Assembly (NCBI GenBank): GCA_045646845.1
Contig: JAZRLO010000001.1
Span: 124,001-188,000 of the forward strand
Length of the DNA stretch: 64,000 nt
Direction of reading: 5' to 3'
From: HGM04593 sp045646845
Lineage (GTDB): Bacteria > Bacteroidota > Bacteroidia > Bacteroidales > Bacteroidaceae
The position numbers and the translations under genes were made by a program. Within the stretch, counting starts at the first letter, position 1; each line of letters opens with the position of its first letter. A model generated the notes under the pieces. That model ran no database searches. It was not told where the DNA came from and saw only the letters and a program-made list of their open reading frames with translations. Of the stretch, positions 1 through 9,800 are shown piece after piece.

Positions 1-1562
1 TCATAAGTACCGATGCTGTGCGCAAGGCAATTGTATGGGGAGAGCTTCGTGCCGACAACATGACATATCCGGCCAACTACTCTCAGGAGATCAAGTATAT
101 AGTTGAGGCAAACATCCTCGATGAGAACAGTTTTTGCCACTGGGGTGTCTTCTATGAGGCCATAAACTATGCCAATTTGGTTATCGAGTATGCACCTCTG
201 GTCGTGGAGCGCGACCCTGACTTTACGGAAGGTGATCTTGAAGTGGTTCTCGGTGAGATGTATGCAATGCGTGCATTGTGTCACTTCTATCTCGTGCGTA
301 CGTTCCGCGACATACCTATGGCACTCGTGCCCGCCGCAAATGATGCAGAACTTCCCGATTATGTACAGGTGCATCCGATGGAGGCATTGAACCATATAAT
401 GGCAGATCTTGACCGTGCTGAGAATATGGTAATGAAGTCGGGCAACTATACTACAGCTGCAAGCAACTACGGCCGCATAACCAAGAATGCCGTTCTTGCA
501 ATCAAGGCCGACGTGAACTTGTGGCGTGCAGCTTTCGCCAAGTATTATGAAGGTAAAACAGATCTCGTTGCTGCAGGCGATGACCAGAAGTACTACGATC
601 TGTGTGTTCAGAACTGTCAAGATGTTCTTGCCAACATGGATGCCGAATTGGAAGAGAATGAGAAACTGCATGGCAATAAAGGCGAAAAAACTCCTTACAA
701 CCTGTTGCAGAACCATGTTGTAGATGTAGATAAAAATGCCGAAGAGCACTTGAGTACCGTATATGACGAGATTTTCGGTGCAAAGAATTCTCAGGAGTCA
801 ATATTGGAGCTCCAGGTCGAGGGTGACAACATTACTAACGGTAGTTGCCTTGGTGCATATTCAATGTATGGCTCAGAAGGCAAGCCCGGTTATGCCGTAG
901 TTCCTACGAACTTCTTGGCAAAGTACTATGAGAGTGACGACCTCCGTGCCTATAGCTTCACAAATGCGAAGTCAATTTCCGGTGCTTCCTCATCCGGTAG
1001 TTCAAGTTCTGAAAAGAGCGATATCTGCATTGTAAAGTATTCTGCAAAGAGCGCGCCTGCGACCAACTACAGAAAGTCCGGTGAGTTCGATGCGAACTGG
1101 ATTGTTTACCGCAGGACCGATGTCATGCTCATGATGGCCGAGGCTATGGTGACACGTCCGTCTGCCGGTACTGAGGACTTTACCGAAGCTTTCAATATAG
1201 TAAATGCTATTAACAAGCGTTCAAGAGTTGATACAGCAAACGTAAAGAGGCCTTTGGACGTAAACAAGTACCAGACCCGAGAAACAGCGATTGAGCTTGT
1301 GCTTGCCGAGCGTACCCGTGAGCTTTCATACGAGGGCAAGCGCTGGTATGACCTTGTCCGCAAGGCTTTGCGTGAGGGTACTACCAACAACATCAAGTTC
1401 GTTGCCGACAAACTTGACAGCAATTCAGGTGTGGTGAAGAGTAAGATGTCAACCATCGACGGACTGTTCTTCCCCATTCACATCGATGAGCTTCGTTATA
1501 ACAAGAACCTGAAACAGAACCCTGCATACATAAAAGAGGGCGAGTCAATAGAAATGAATTAA
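1..1562 (+). CDS. RagB/SusD-family nutrient-binding outer-membrane protein (5' end cut off)
   Basis: The reading frame is open from the first bases of the window, so the true start, signal peptide and lipobox Cys lie upstream; the GTG at 18 is internal. SusD proteins are surface lipoproteins that cap a SusC TonB-dependent transporter and bind a glycan or peptide. The family is shown by the N-terminal style (WGELRADNM), the TPR-like helical body and the C-terminal signature ERTRELSYEGKRWYDLVR near 1309-1362. A Ser/Gly-rich stretch (about 976-1014) is a likely surface loop. Its SusC partner should lie just upstream of the window. An 81-bp gap follows, then a fasciclin lipoprotein on the same strand, probably in the same transcript. 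The ligand cannot be told from the sequence. Confidence 0.93.
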   Translation, partial: ISTDAVRKAIVWGELRADNMTYPANYSQEIKYIVEANILDENSFCHWGVFYEAINYANLVIEYAPLVVERDPDFTEGDLEVVLGEMYAMRALCHFYLVRTFRDIPMALVPAANDAELPDYVQVHPMEALNHIMADLDRAENMVMKSGNYTTAASNYGRITKNAVLAIKADVNLWRAAFAKYYEGKTDLVAAGDDQKYYDLCVQNCQDVLANMDAELEENEKLHGNKGEKTPYNLLQNHVVDVDKNAEEHLSTVYDEIFGAKNSQESILELQVEGDNITNGSCLGAYSMYGSEGKPGYAVVPTNFLAKYYESDDLRAYSFTNAKSISGASSSGSSSSEKSDICIVKYSAKSAPATNYRKSGEFDANWIVYRRTDVMLMMAEAMVTRPSAGTEDFTEAFNIVNAINKRSRVDTANVKRPLDVNKYQTRETAIELVLAERTRELSYEGKRWYDLVRKALREGTTNNIKFVADKLDSNSGVVKSKMSTIDGLFFPIHIDELRYNKNLKQNPAYIKEGESIEMN

Positions 1563-1643
1563 CCAGGTTTCAGTATTTAAAACAGGGCTACGGTGCCTTC
1601 AAAGGACCGGGCCTTATAAAGGAAAAAATAAAAAACACTTTAT

Positions 1644-3317
1644 ATGAATACAATATTTAAGCACAAAATTTTAGCTGGCCTAATGCTTTTCGGTGCATTG
1701 ACTCTCGCTACTTCCTGTCAGGATAACGAGGGGCTGGAGGTTACTCCGGAGACTCCGTATGCCGACAAGAAGATGTTTGAGGTTATAAATGCTGATTCCG
1801 AACTGTCAGACTTTGTTGAGGTTCTGAACGGTTGCGGTGCCGAGTGTGCGGACTCACTGTTCAATTCGTCAAGAGTATATACACTTTGGGCTCCTACAAA
1901 TGGTTCGTTCAATAAGGATTCAATATTGGCGGAAATTGCAGCCGGCAATCGTGACCATGTGTTCAGGACATTCGTAATGTCTCATGTGGCCAATCACCTG
2001 AATGCAGCTAACGGTACGCTCGACGCCGATAACAAGATTCTGCTTCTCAACGGCAAGGTAGTTGTCTTCGAGGGTGACAGAGTCAACGGTTACAAGTTCG
2101 ACGGCTGTACTGTCGTAGAGAGAAATATCCGTGTATGGAACGGTATTATACATAAGCTCGAATCTCCTTCAAGCTACAAGTACAGTATCTGGGAGTATCT
2201 CAAGTTGGATTCACGCATTGATTCTGTTGCGGACTTCCTCTATTCTTACGACGTTACCGAGTTCAATCCCGGAATGAGTATTATAGGCCCCATCAAGGAT
2301 GGTGTACAGACTTATCTCGATTCTGTATATACAACTACAAATAAGCTTCTTAGCGTGCATACCGGTATCGGTAATCTCGACAAGGAGGACTCTTTGTACA
2401 CGGTTTACATCCCGACCAATGAGGTTTGGGCTGAAATGATGCTTGCAGCGAAGAAACATTATCAGTATAACTGGTCAGCAGCAAAGCCTGCTTCTATGGA
2501 CAGCGCATACAGGGATTCTCTGTCTAACTTCTATTCACGCATGAATATCATCAAGTACATGACTTTCAGCAATAATGAGCAGAAGTATGTAAAGAGCCCC
2601 GATTCAATCATGCCTGTCAACCGTTCAGGATATCCTCGCAAACTCTTCGCCAAGACACAGCTCATGCAGAATATCATAGATTCAAAGGTGTTGTCAAACG
2701 GTACTGTAAAAATCCTTGACAAGTCTCCTTACAACATGTTCGAGTTGTGGCACGATACTATAGTTCTTGAGGGTGAGAACGAATTTATGCGTGTCGAGTC
2801 ACAGGGTGGACAGGAATATACCGTCAGCGTAAATCAGAACAACATCAACAAGAAAGATTCTCTGTTGAAGGATGTGAAGCTCAGCGGCGGCAGATATTTC
2901 GCTTGTGAGTCTTCAAACAGTTCGGTAATCGTGAAATATAAGGTGCCGAGAGTGCTTTCGGCAAATTATAATGTTGCGCTGGTTGTTGTTCCCAAGCACA
3001 TCACGAACTCATCTGTGGACCCCTCGACTCTTTTGCCGACATGTTTCACTGTTGATATCTTCCAGAATTCAACAATGTTGAAGTCTGCCACAGAGCTTCT
3101 CAATGACCCGACTCGTGTCGATACACTTTACTTGACAGAGAGTGACGGCTCTCGCATGTTGGTTTCATTCCCATATTGCGAATATTTCGAGGGAACCAAT
3201 TCACGTGATGATTTCAGCGTCGAGTTCAACATCACCAGCAAGCGTAACCCTAAGAAGTACGATTCATCAGTGCGCATCGATGAGATTATCTTTGTGCCGG
3301 TCGGTGACCAGGAATAA
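1644..3317 (+). CDS. Fasciclin (FAS1) domain lipoprotein of a SusC/SusD locus
   Basis: The 557-residue protein starts with a lipoprotein signal ending LATSC (Cys25) followed by QDNEG, an acidic motif of the kind used for surface export in Bacteroides. Two FAS1-like units are visible. The first is at about residues 40-175, with YTLWAPTNGSF and a late IIHKLE strand. The second is at about 185-345, with YTVYIPTNEVW. The remaining C-terminal part, about 200 residues, is beta-rich and not recognised. FAS1 domains are usually adhesive or ligand-binding. The gene sits between two SusD genes and ends 11 bp before a SusC start, so it is probably an accessory surface component of that uptake system. 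The exact role is inferred from position. Confidence 0.85.
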   Translation: MNTIFKHKILAGLMLFGALTLATSCQDNEGLEVTPETPYADKKMFEVINADSELSDFVEVLNGCGAECADSLFNSSRVYTLWAPTNGSFNKDSILAEIAAGNRDHVFRTFVMSHVANHLNAANGTLDADNKILLLNGKVVVFEGDRVNGYKFDGCTVVERNIRVWNGIIHKLESPSSYKYSIWEYLKLDSRIDSVADFLYSYDVTEFNPGMSIIGPIKDGVQTYLDSVYTTTNKLLSVHTGIGNLDKEDSLYTVYIPTNEVWAEMMLAAKKHYQYNWSAAKPASMDSAYRDSLSNFYSRMNIIKYMTFSNNEQKYVKSPDSIMPVNRSGYPRKLFAKTQLMQNIIDSKVLSNGTVKILDKSPYNMFELWHDTIVLEGENEFMRVESQGGQEYTVSVNQNNINKKDSLLKDVKLSGGRYFACESSNSSVIVKYKVPRVLSANYNVALVVVPKHITNSSVDPSTLLPTCFTVDIFQNSTMLKSATELLNDPTRVDTLYLTESDGSRMLVSFPYCEYFEGTNSRDDFSVEFNITSKRNPKKYDSSVRIDEIIFVPVGDQE

Positions 3318-3328
3318 TAGTTTGTAAG

Positions 3329-6300
3329 ATGAAAAAAAGGAAAATAGATATGTATATGCGACAATTTATGCAATTATCGGTGGCATTAATGGTGTTAGTG
3401 CCATCAGCAGTTCACGCGTCGGATGTATTGCTTGACAGTCACTTGGCAAACGATTCTGTAAAGGTCAAAACTGCCGCTGTCGTTGCGGATGACGTACGTA
3501 CCGTAACGGGTACCGTATATGATGCTGCAACAAATACTCCGATGGCCGGTGTACGCGTTCAGGCTACAGGTCACTCAAAGGTGACTACCATGACTGACGG
3601 TGAGGGTAAGTATAAACTTAACATTCCCTCATACGTTACACTTTTGAATTTCTCTACACCCGAGTATCTGCTCGTGCAGCGTGCGGTAGGTGAGAATGAC
3701 ATAATAAATGTACGTCTTTACTCTGACAAGTTCGAGAAGAATTACAGTGATGAGATTGCCGTGACAGCGGGTGCCGACTTCAAACCGGGCATAACCTCTG
3801 CCGTGACCATCGATGCTGAAATCCAGAATAATCTCGGTGCAGATGTACGTACCATAAACCGTTCCGGTACCACAGGCATCGGTGCTGCGATGTTCATCCG
3901 CGGTATCAATTCGCTCAATGCAAATACTCAGCCGATGTTCGTTGTTGACGGTGTCATCTGGGATATGCAGGAGGGTAACGAGACCGTGCATATGGGTATG
4001 TACAACAATATCCTCTCGGCTATTGACGTGAATGACATCCGTGAGGTCAAAGTGCTCAAGAACGCTACAGCCATCTATGGTGCGCGTGCAGCCAACGGTG
4101 TCATAATAATCAATACCAAGCGTGGAGAGAGTATGGCAACACGCATTACCGCAAATATCTACGGTAACGTGGCACTTGCCCCGAACACTCCTGAAATGCT
4201 CGGTGCCGAGCCGTACCGCGTTTATGCGAATGACCTTATCGGAACAATGGATGTAAATGCAAACCGTAACATCCCGTTCCTGCGTGCCGACAAGGACTTC
4301 CTCTACTACAACAAGTTCCACAACAACACAGACTGGACTGACCTTGTATATCGCGAGGCTCTTACACAGAACTATAAGGTGAATGTAGAGGGTGGTGACG
4401 AAGTTGCCATGTACAACTTCTCATTCGGCTATACTACGGGTGATACTCCTCTGAAGGGCAACTCTTTTGACCGTCTGAATATCCGTTTGAATTCCGACAT
4501 CCTTCTGACTGACAATTTCAAGACACGTATAGATATTGCCTATTCACGTGTAGGTCGTCAGCTTCTCGATGACGGTATGCGCGAGGATACCGAGGCTTTC
4601 CCGTTGTCTTCACCGGGTGCACTTGCTGTAATAAAGTCTCCGTTCTTGAGCCCGTACCGCTATTCTCTTTCTGGTGAAAGAAGCAACATCCTTGATGTCA
4701 GCGATACTTATGCCTTCGACATAGCAAAGGCTGCCGGCGAGGCATATCCCAACAACTCATTCTACAACCCTATGACAATCATCACAAAGGGTGAGGGTGC
4801 AGAGCGCAACGAGCTTGAATACACCAATATGGGTATTACTGTAGCTCCCGAGTATAAGTTGGGTGACTTTACCATTTCAGAGACATTCAACTACTCTCTT
4901 TACCGTGTGAGCGAGAAGTATTATCTTCCCTATCCGTCATCAGCTGACAATGACTATTACAATTTCTATGTAAGGTCGTTGAACGGAAAGATTGGTAACT
5001 ACATTTCATCATTCTTCGGTAAGGAGACAGCTCTTTCAAGTGATACCCGTGTGTCTTGGAAGAAGACCTTCGGTGCGCACAGCTTCGATATCTTCGGAGG
5101 TTTCCGTTACACAAGCTTCAACTTTGACTCAAATGCCATAAGCGGAGCAAACTCAGGTAGCGACAACCAGTTCGACATCTCTACAGCACTCGATCACGTG
5201 GACAGCAAGGGTGACAGGAATGTTTGGTCAAACATAGCATGGTATCTTTCTGCCGACTATTCATACAAGACACGCTACTTCCTGCAGCTTGCCGCTTCAA
5301 TGGAGGCCTCTTCTCGTTTCGGTGCGAATGCAGACGGTGCCTTGAAACTCGGTGGAGTGGCATGGGGTCTTTTCCCCTCTATACAGGGTGCATGGCTTAT
5401 CTCTTCTGAACCTTGGTTCAAGGTTAAGCCCATCAATATGCTCAAGTTGCGCGCTGGTTTCGATATTACAGGTAACGATGCCATCGACTATTTCGCGGCA
5501 CGCAGCTATCTTCAGGCAGTCAAGTTCTACGACCAGTCAATGGGTCTCCAGTTGGGTAATGTTGAGAACGACGGTGTGAAGTGGGAGAGTACAGCCCGTT
5601 TCAATGTAGGTCTTGACGCTATGCTCTTTGACAACCGTCTTGCACTTTCTGTTGACTGGTACAAGTCAAACACAAGTGACCTCCTTGTCCAGAAGCAGTA
5701 TCCGTTCGTTACCGGTATGGGTACATATTGGGCCAATGGCGGTGAACTCTCCAACATGGGTGTCGAGGCCAGCATCAATGCCAAGCTCATCAACAACGCT
5801 ACTTTCAAGTGGGAACTCGGTGCATCGCTCGGTCACTATAAGAACGAGGTTGTCGCACTTGACGAGAACCTTGCTCCGGTAAAGGTTTACGGCGGTGAAG
5901 TTGCTACTATGGTAGGCCAGCCTGTAGGCGTATTCTGGGGTTACAAGACCGACGGTGTGATTGCAAGCAGTGCAGATGCTGATGAATATGCTCTTTTCCA
6001 GCGTGACGCCACAGGTGCGAAGCAGTACTTCAAGGCCGGTGACATGAAGTTTGTTGATGTCAACCCGGGCTCAGATCCAGGCTGTATCGAGGAGAGTGAC
6101 AAGACTGTTATCGGTGACCCCAATCCGGATATCTATGGTAACATCTTCACAAAGTTCACAATCAGCGATTTCCAGCTCGATATCCTTTGCAACTATTCAC
6201 TCGGCAACGATGTATATAACTACTACCGCCAGCAGCTCGAGAGCGGCTCAAGTTTCTACAATCAGACAGCTGCAATGGCTAACCGTTGGACAATTGACGG

Positions 6301-6613
6301 TCAGGTAACAAACATTCCTTCTATCGCTTACGGTGACCCGGTAGGCAATTCACGCTTCTCTGACCGTTGGATTGAGGATGGTTCATACCTCCGTCTCAAG
6401 ACTGTAAAACTCTCTTACAACATACCTGTTTCGGTAAGTTGGCTTCAGGGACTTACAGTATGGTGTGCTGCTGAGAACCTCGTGACTCTTACCGGCTACA
6501 AGGGCAATGACCCCGAATTCTCTGTAAGTAACAAGGTGTTGTATCAGGGTGTAGATGCAGGTCTGTTGCCACAGTCACGCAGCTTCCACCTCGGTGTTAA
6601 GGTAAATCTCTAA
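3329..6613 (+). CDS. SusC/RagA-family TonB-linked outer-membrane transporter
   Basis: This 1094-residue TonB-dependent channel would import the ligand captured by its SusD partner. After a signal peptide (residues 1 to about 30, ending VHASD) there is a carboxypeptidase-regulatory-like domain at about 55-130 (VTGTVYDAATNTPMAGV). A plug domain at about 145-270 carries the typical MFIRGINSLN, FVVDGV and VLKNATAIYGARAANGV motifs. A 22-strand barrel follows and ends in an aromatic-hydrophobic strand (SFHLGVKVNL). No N-terminal STN domain is present, so signalling to an anti-sigma factor is not expected. The start at 3329 (MKKRK) is preferred; MYMRQF nine codons later is an alternative. The cognate SusD begins 52 bp downstream, after a small hairpin. 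Confidence 0.95.
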   Translation: MKKRKIDMYMRQFMQLSVALMVLVPSAVHASDVLLDSHLANDSVKVKTAAVVADDVRTVTGTVYDAATNTPMAGVRVQATGHSKVTTMTDGEGKYKLNIPSYVTLLNFSTPEYLLVQRAVGENDIINVRLYSDKFEKNYSDEIAVTAGADFKPGITSAVTIDAEIQNNLGADVRTINRSGTTGIGAAMFIRGINSLNANTQPMFVVDGVIWDMQEGNETVHMGMYNNILSAIDVNDIREVKVLKNATAIYGARAANGVIIINTKRGESMATRITANIYGNVALAPNTPEMLGAEPYRVYANDLIGTMDVNANRNIPFLRADKDFLYYNKFHNNTDWTDLVYREALTQNYKVNVEGGDEVAMYNFSFGYTTGDTPLKGNSFDRLNIRLNSDILLTDNFKTRIDIAYSRVGRQLLDDGMREDTEAFPLSSPGALAVIKSPFLSPYRYSLSGERSNILDVSDTYAFDIAKAAGEAYPNNSFYNPMTIITKGEGAERNELEYTNMGITVAPEYKLGDFTISETFNYSLYRVSEKYYLPYPSSADNDYYNFYVRSLNGKIGNYISSFFGKETALSSDTRVSWKKTFGAHSFDIFGGFRYTSFNFDSNAISGANSGSDNQFDISTALDHVDSKGDRNVWSNIAWYLSADYSYKTRYFLQLAASMEASSRFGANADGALKLGGVAWGLFPSIQGAWLISSEPWFKVKPINMLKLRAGFDITGNDAIDYFAARSYLQAVKFYDQSMGLQLGNVENDGVKWESTARFNVGLDAMLFDNRLALSVDWYKSNTSDLLVQKQYPFVTGMGTYWANGGELSNMGVEASINAKLINNATFKWELGASLGHYKNEVVALDENLAPVKVYGGEVATMVGQPVGVFWGYKTDGVIASSADADEYALFQRDATGAKQYFKAGDMKFVDVNPGSDPGCIEESDKTVIGDPNPDIYGNIFTKFTISDFQLDILCNYSLGNDVYNYYRQQLESGSSFYNQTAAMANRWTIDGQVTNIPSIAYGDPVGNSRFSDRWIEDGSYLRLKTVKLSYNIPVSVSWLQGLTVWCAAENLVTLTGYKGNDPEFSVSNKVLYQGVDAGLLPQSRSFHLGVKVNL

Positions 6614-6624
6614 GAAATTATATT

Positions 6625-6648
6625 CCCCGGCGCGCTAATGCGCTGGGG
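6625..6648 (+). other. Intercistronic hairpin between susC and susD
   Basis: CCCCGGCGC (6625-6633) pairs with GCGCTGGGG (6640-6648) across a 6-nt loop, with one G-U pair. No U-run follows, so it is probably not a terminator. It may stabilise the susC end of the message or set the susC:susD ratio; that role is an inference. Confidence 0.5.
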
Positions 6649-6665
6649 AGAAAAACGATATAACA

Positions 6666-8747
6666 ATGAAAAAGAATTTAATTTATACAGTGACATTCTT
6701 GCTTTGCGGAGCATTCTTCTTCAGCTCCTGTGAAGACATGTTGAATGTTGACTCGGATCGTGTAGAGTACGAGTTTAACGACTGGACCTTGAACGACTCA
6801 GTATATTCAGTTTTGGGTATCCTAAAATCTGTTCAGGAGGTGGGTGACCGCCAGATACTAATCAATGAGCTTCGTGCTGACCTTGTTTCTATCAGTGAGT
6901 CTAAGGCTGTTATCGATGTTCAGGAGTTGAGCAAGTCTGTGTTCAATGTTGAGAGCAACAAATATCTCGATGTAAAGAGCTACTACAGCATCATCAACAA
7001 TTGTAATATTTATCTTGCGCGTGTGGACACAGCACTTGAGAAGAACAATGTCAAGTTGATGATTCCAGAATTCGTTGCAGTAAAGAGTATCCGTGCATGG
7101 ACTTACCTGCAGCTTGCCATCAACTACAACCAGGTTCCTTATTTTACCGAGCCTATCCTCTCACACAGCGATGCGGACAAGGTAATGAACCAGCCGATGT
7201 TGAGCCGCAATGAGATTATAAGCAACCTCATAACAGAGATTCTGCCTTTTGAGAATCCGGCTGCCTTCCCCATGCCGGCATGGGATAACGATGGTACAGT
7301 CTTGAAGTTCGGTTACGGTGACAACGGTACTGAACTTGAGACAAAGTTGCTCTTCATGCCCGTACGTATGTTGCTCGGCGAGATGTATCTCTGGCGTGGT
7401 GCCGCCGGTGACTATACAAAGGCTGCAAAGTGCTATTATGACCTCATAACAGGTGCCGGTACGAACAATACTGCTCCTAAATACAATGATTATGGCAATA
7501 GTGCAAAATATTCAGTAAAGGGCGGAAAGAACGTCAACAACACTTTTGCTGCGATGTTCGCTCTCAAGAACTTCTCTACCAATAAGAACAATATCCTTTC
7601 GGTAATTCCTTACGCAAAGAGTGAACTTGACGGTACTATATCAAACCTTGCGACAATTTTCTCTCCTCAGAATGAGTTAGGTGCAGCACAGGCTTATGCG
7701 TCAGCAGGTGTACAGGCATTGGCAAAGCGTCAGGTATATCGTTACTATGAAGGTGAGGACCCTGACCGTCCCGACTTGGTTGAGTATGGAAACGAGAAGA
7801 ACTATGAGAATCCCGGTGACCTCCGTATTGTGGCATCTACATATTCTCAGATGTCAAATGATGAGAACGAAACCCTTTATGGCAACATCATAGCAAAATT
7901 TAACCTCGAGGAGAATGTAATTTCCGGTTCAGGTAATTCGTTCCACACTCCGAAGGTTCCCACAACACTCATTGTTCTTGCCCGTAAGGAGATGCTTTAC
8001 CTGCGTTTCGCTGAGGCTCTCATGGGTATGGAGCGCGAAGGTTACGATGGCGCAATGGAGCTTGCAATGGAGGTTCTCAAGGTCGGTGTAAAGGACGATT
8101 ATCCTTTGCTTCAGAATCCTGTATATAAGGAGCGTCCTAAACTCCTCGCAAACGGTGACACTCTCAAGATTCCTAACATTGACCAAGTATCAGGTGATAC
8201 TCTGGGCTACAATGTAGTAATGGAGACATACCTTGCTTCTTTCAACGACTCTATCGCATTCAACTTCACTGATGCCGCATTCGAGAACAATGCCGGTCTC
8301 CACTCACGCGGTTCGGGTGACAGTGAGCGTAACAAGTACTATGCTCTCAACGATACATGTATCGCACGTTACCTTGGAACATTGCAGGATGTCAATGGTG
8401 TACAGACAATCGTAACTCCTGTAACACGTGAGGACTCTGTAAACTATGTTTCAGACCTTATCATTGACGAGTTGGCTCTTGAGTTCGCTTGGGAGGGTAC
8501 ACGTTTCGGTGACCTTGTACGCTTCTCTACTGCTATGGGCGACAAGGATGTCCTTGCAAAGCGTATTGCTGGCCGTGCATTTGACAATGAGGTCTCTTAT
8601 CGTAGCCCATTGTACGAGTATGATGCAGAGCTCTATTCAAGACTTATGAACGAGTCTAACTGGTATCTACCTTTGCCAGGTAAGGTTGTTGAGCCGGGTG
8701 AGGTCGTAGAGACACCCAAGGATTTCAATCCTGACAATCTGAAATAA
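6666..8747 (+). CDS. RagB/SusD-family lipoprotein
   Basis: A 693-residue SusD-like surface lipoprotein, longer than the usual 500-600. The lipobox is FSSC with Cys22, followed by EDML. The N-terminal part has the helical SusD pattern (RAWTYLQLAINYNQVPYF at about 140). The C-terminal signature is DELALEFAWEGTRFGDLVRFS at about residue 600, slightly diverged from the common EGxRWYDLVR. It follows susC by 52 bp and a terminator lies directly downstream, so it closes the operon. It should form the lid of the transporter encoded at 3329-6613. The extra length is spread through the middle of the protein, which suggests large ligand-facing insertions. Confidence 0.93.
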   Translation: MKKNLIYTVTFLLCGAFFFSSCEDMLNVDSDRVEYEFNDWTLNDSVYSVLGILKSVQEVGDRQILINELRADLVSISESKAVIDVQELSKSVFNVESNKYLDVKSYYSIINNCNIYLARVDTALEKNNVKLMIPEFVAVKSIRAWTYLQLAINYNQVPYFTEPILSHSDADKVMNQPMLSRNEIISNLITEILPFENPAAFPMPAWDNDGTVLKFGYGDNGTELETKLLFMPVRMLLGEMYLWRGAAGDYTKAAKCYYDLITGAGTNNTAPKYNDYGNSAKYSVKGGKNVNNTFAAMFALKNFSTNKNNILSVIPYAKSELDGTISNLATIFSPQNELGAAQAYASAGVQALAKRQVYRYYEGEDPDRPDLVEYGNEKNYENPGDLRIVASTYSQMSNDENETLYGNIIAKFNLEENVISGSGNSFHTPKVPTTLIVLARKEMLYLRFAEALMGMEREGYDGAMELAMEVLKVGVKDDYPLLQNPVYKERPKLLANGDTLKIPNIDQVSGDTLGYNVVMETYLASFNDSIAFNFTDAAFENNAGLHSRGSGDSERNKYYALNDTCIARYLGTLQDVNGVQTIVTPVTREDSVNYVSDLIIDELALEFAWEGTRFGDLVRFSTAMGDKDVLAKRIAGRAFDNEVSYRSPLYEYDAELYSRLMNESNWYLPLPGKVVEPGEVVETPKDFNPDNLK

Positions 8748-8756
8748 GACTATTTT

Positions 8757-8804
8757 GAATATAGAAATGCAGGGGGTGTAAACACTCTCTGCATTTCTAT
8801 ATTT
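8757..8804 (+). terminator. Terminator hairpin after the SusC/SusD operon
   Basis: A stem of about 15 bp (8757-8772 with 8789-8804) built on ATAGAAATGCAG and its complement, with a 16-nt loop, lies 10 bp after the susD stop. The descending arm is followed by a short pyrimidine-rich stretch. Confidence 0.7.
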
Positions 8805-8809
8805 CTATC

Positions 8810-9035
8810 CACTCGCTTTGAAAACCTCAAGCAAGCTTGATCTTCTTTCGCTCGTTTGTATTATATTTGAGATAAATCTCGAATATTATCTGCACTCGCT
8901 TTGAAAGCTTTAAGCAAGCTTAATATTCTTTCGCTCGTTTGTATTATATTTGAGATAAATCTCGAATATTATCTGCACTTGCTTTGAAAGCTTCAAGCAA
9001 GCTTGGTCTTCTTTCGCTCGTTTGTATTATATTTG
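8810..9035. repeat. 83-bp tandem direct repeat, 2.7 copies
   Basis: Copies start at 8810, 8893 and 8976 (period 83 bp); the third is cut short at about 9035. They share the landmarks CACT(C/T)GCTTTGAAA, AAGCAAGCTT and TTCTTTCGCTCGTTTGTA. Each ends in TATATTTG, which fits the Bacteroidales -7 promoter box TAnnTTTG. The last copy's TATATTTG (9028-9035) lies 28 bp before the sirtuin ATG. Each full copy also contains short inverted repeats (GAGATAAATCTC and GAATATTA/TAATATTC). The array fills most of the 316-bp space between the uptake locus and the sirtuin gene. The repeats are contiguous with no spacers, so it is not a CRISPR array. Confidence 0.9.
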
Positions 9036-9063
9036 TTACTGTAAAGATTTAAAACACCTTATT

Positions 9064-9768
9064 ATGAAGATTGTTGTTCTGACTGGTGCCGGGATGAGTG
9101 CCGAAAGCGGCATTGCAACGTTCCGCGGCAGCGGCGGCCTGTGGGCCAATTATCCGGTAGAGAAGGTTGCAAGCATTGACGGTTACCGCGAAGATCCTGC
9201 TCTTGTGCTCGAGTTCTATAACATAAGGCGCAAGGAACTTTTTTGTGTAGAACCCAATGACGGACACAGGTTGCTTGCTTCTCTGGAGAAGGCGCATGAT
9301 GTTGTAGTAATTACCCAGAATGTCGATAATCTGCATGAGCGTGCAGGTTCTACCAATGTAATCCATCTGCATGGTGAACTGATGAAAGCATGTTCCTCAA
9401 GAGAACCCAATAATGAGGCTTATATAAAGGAATTGACCTCCGACAATATTGAGATTTCAATAGGTGACCGTGCCGGTGACGGCTCGCAGCTTCGCCCTTA
9501 TATCGTATGGTTCGGTGAAGCGGTTCCGCGTATTGAGGATGCTATTAAGGCCATTGATGGGGCAGATATGTTTGTTATCATAGGAACTTCCCTCAATGTC
9601 TATCCTGCAGCCGGGCTTATATCATATGTCCCTGACTATGTCCCAGTTTTCCTTATCGACCCAAATGAGGTGAGGGTCAATGAGAGCCGTTCTGTACGCG
9701 TTATACGTAAGGGTGCTTCAGAAGGTCTCCGCTACCTGATAGATGAATGTATCAGCAAAATGAAATAA
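9064..9768 (+). CDS. cobB: Sir2-family NAD-dependent protein deacylase (sirtuin)
   Basis: A 234-residue sirtuin that would remove acyl groups from lysines using NAD+ in the cytoplasm. Visible motifs are GAGMSAESGIATFRG (NAD site), TQNVDNLHERAG, the catalytic HGE and GTSLNVYPAAGL. EFYNIRR carries the Tyr-x-x-Arg pair that marks class III sirtuins acting on succinyl- or malonyl-lysine. The four zinc-binding Cys of most bacterial CobB proteins are absent: the region after LHGEL has a single Cys and leads straight to VWFGEAVP. The start is the ATG at 9064, because the frame further upstream runs into the repeat array. The gene is monocistronic in appearance. Acyl preference is an inference from the Tyr/Arg pair. 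Confidence 0.92.
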   Translation: MKIVVLTGAGMSAESGIATFRGSGGLWANYPVEKVASIDGYREDPALVLEFYNIRRKELFCVEPNDGHRLLASLEKAHDVVVITQNVDNLHERAGSTNVIHLHGELMKACSSREPNNEAYIKELTSDNIEISIGDRAGDGSQLRPYIVWFGEAVPRIEDAIKAIDGADMFVIIGTSLNVYPAAGLISYVPDYVPVFLIDPNEVRVNESRSVRVIRKGASEGLRYLIDECISKMK

Positions 9769-9800
9769 CTACAAATTTAAAACGATTTAACATAAAAAGG

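Noticed and set aside
8810..9035. Possible CRISPR array
   Set aside because: Units of 83 bp are contiguous and lack unique spacers; no cas gene is near.
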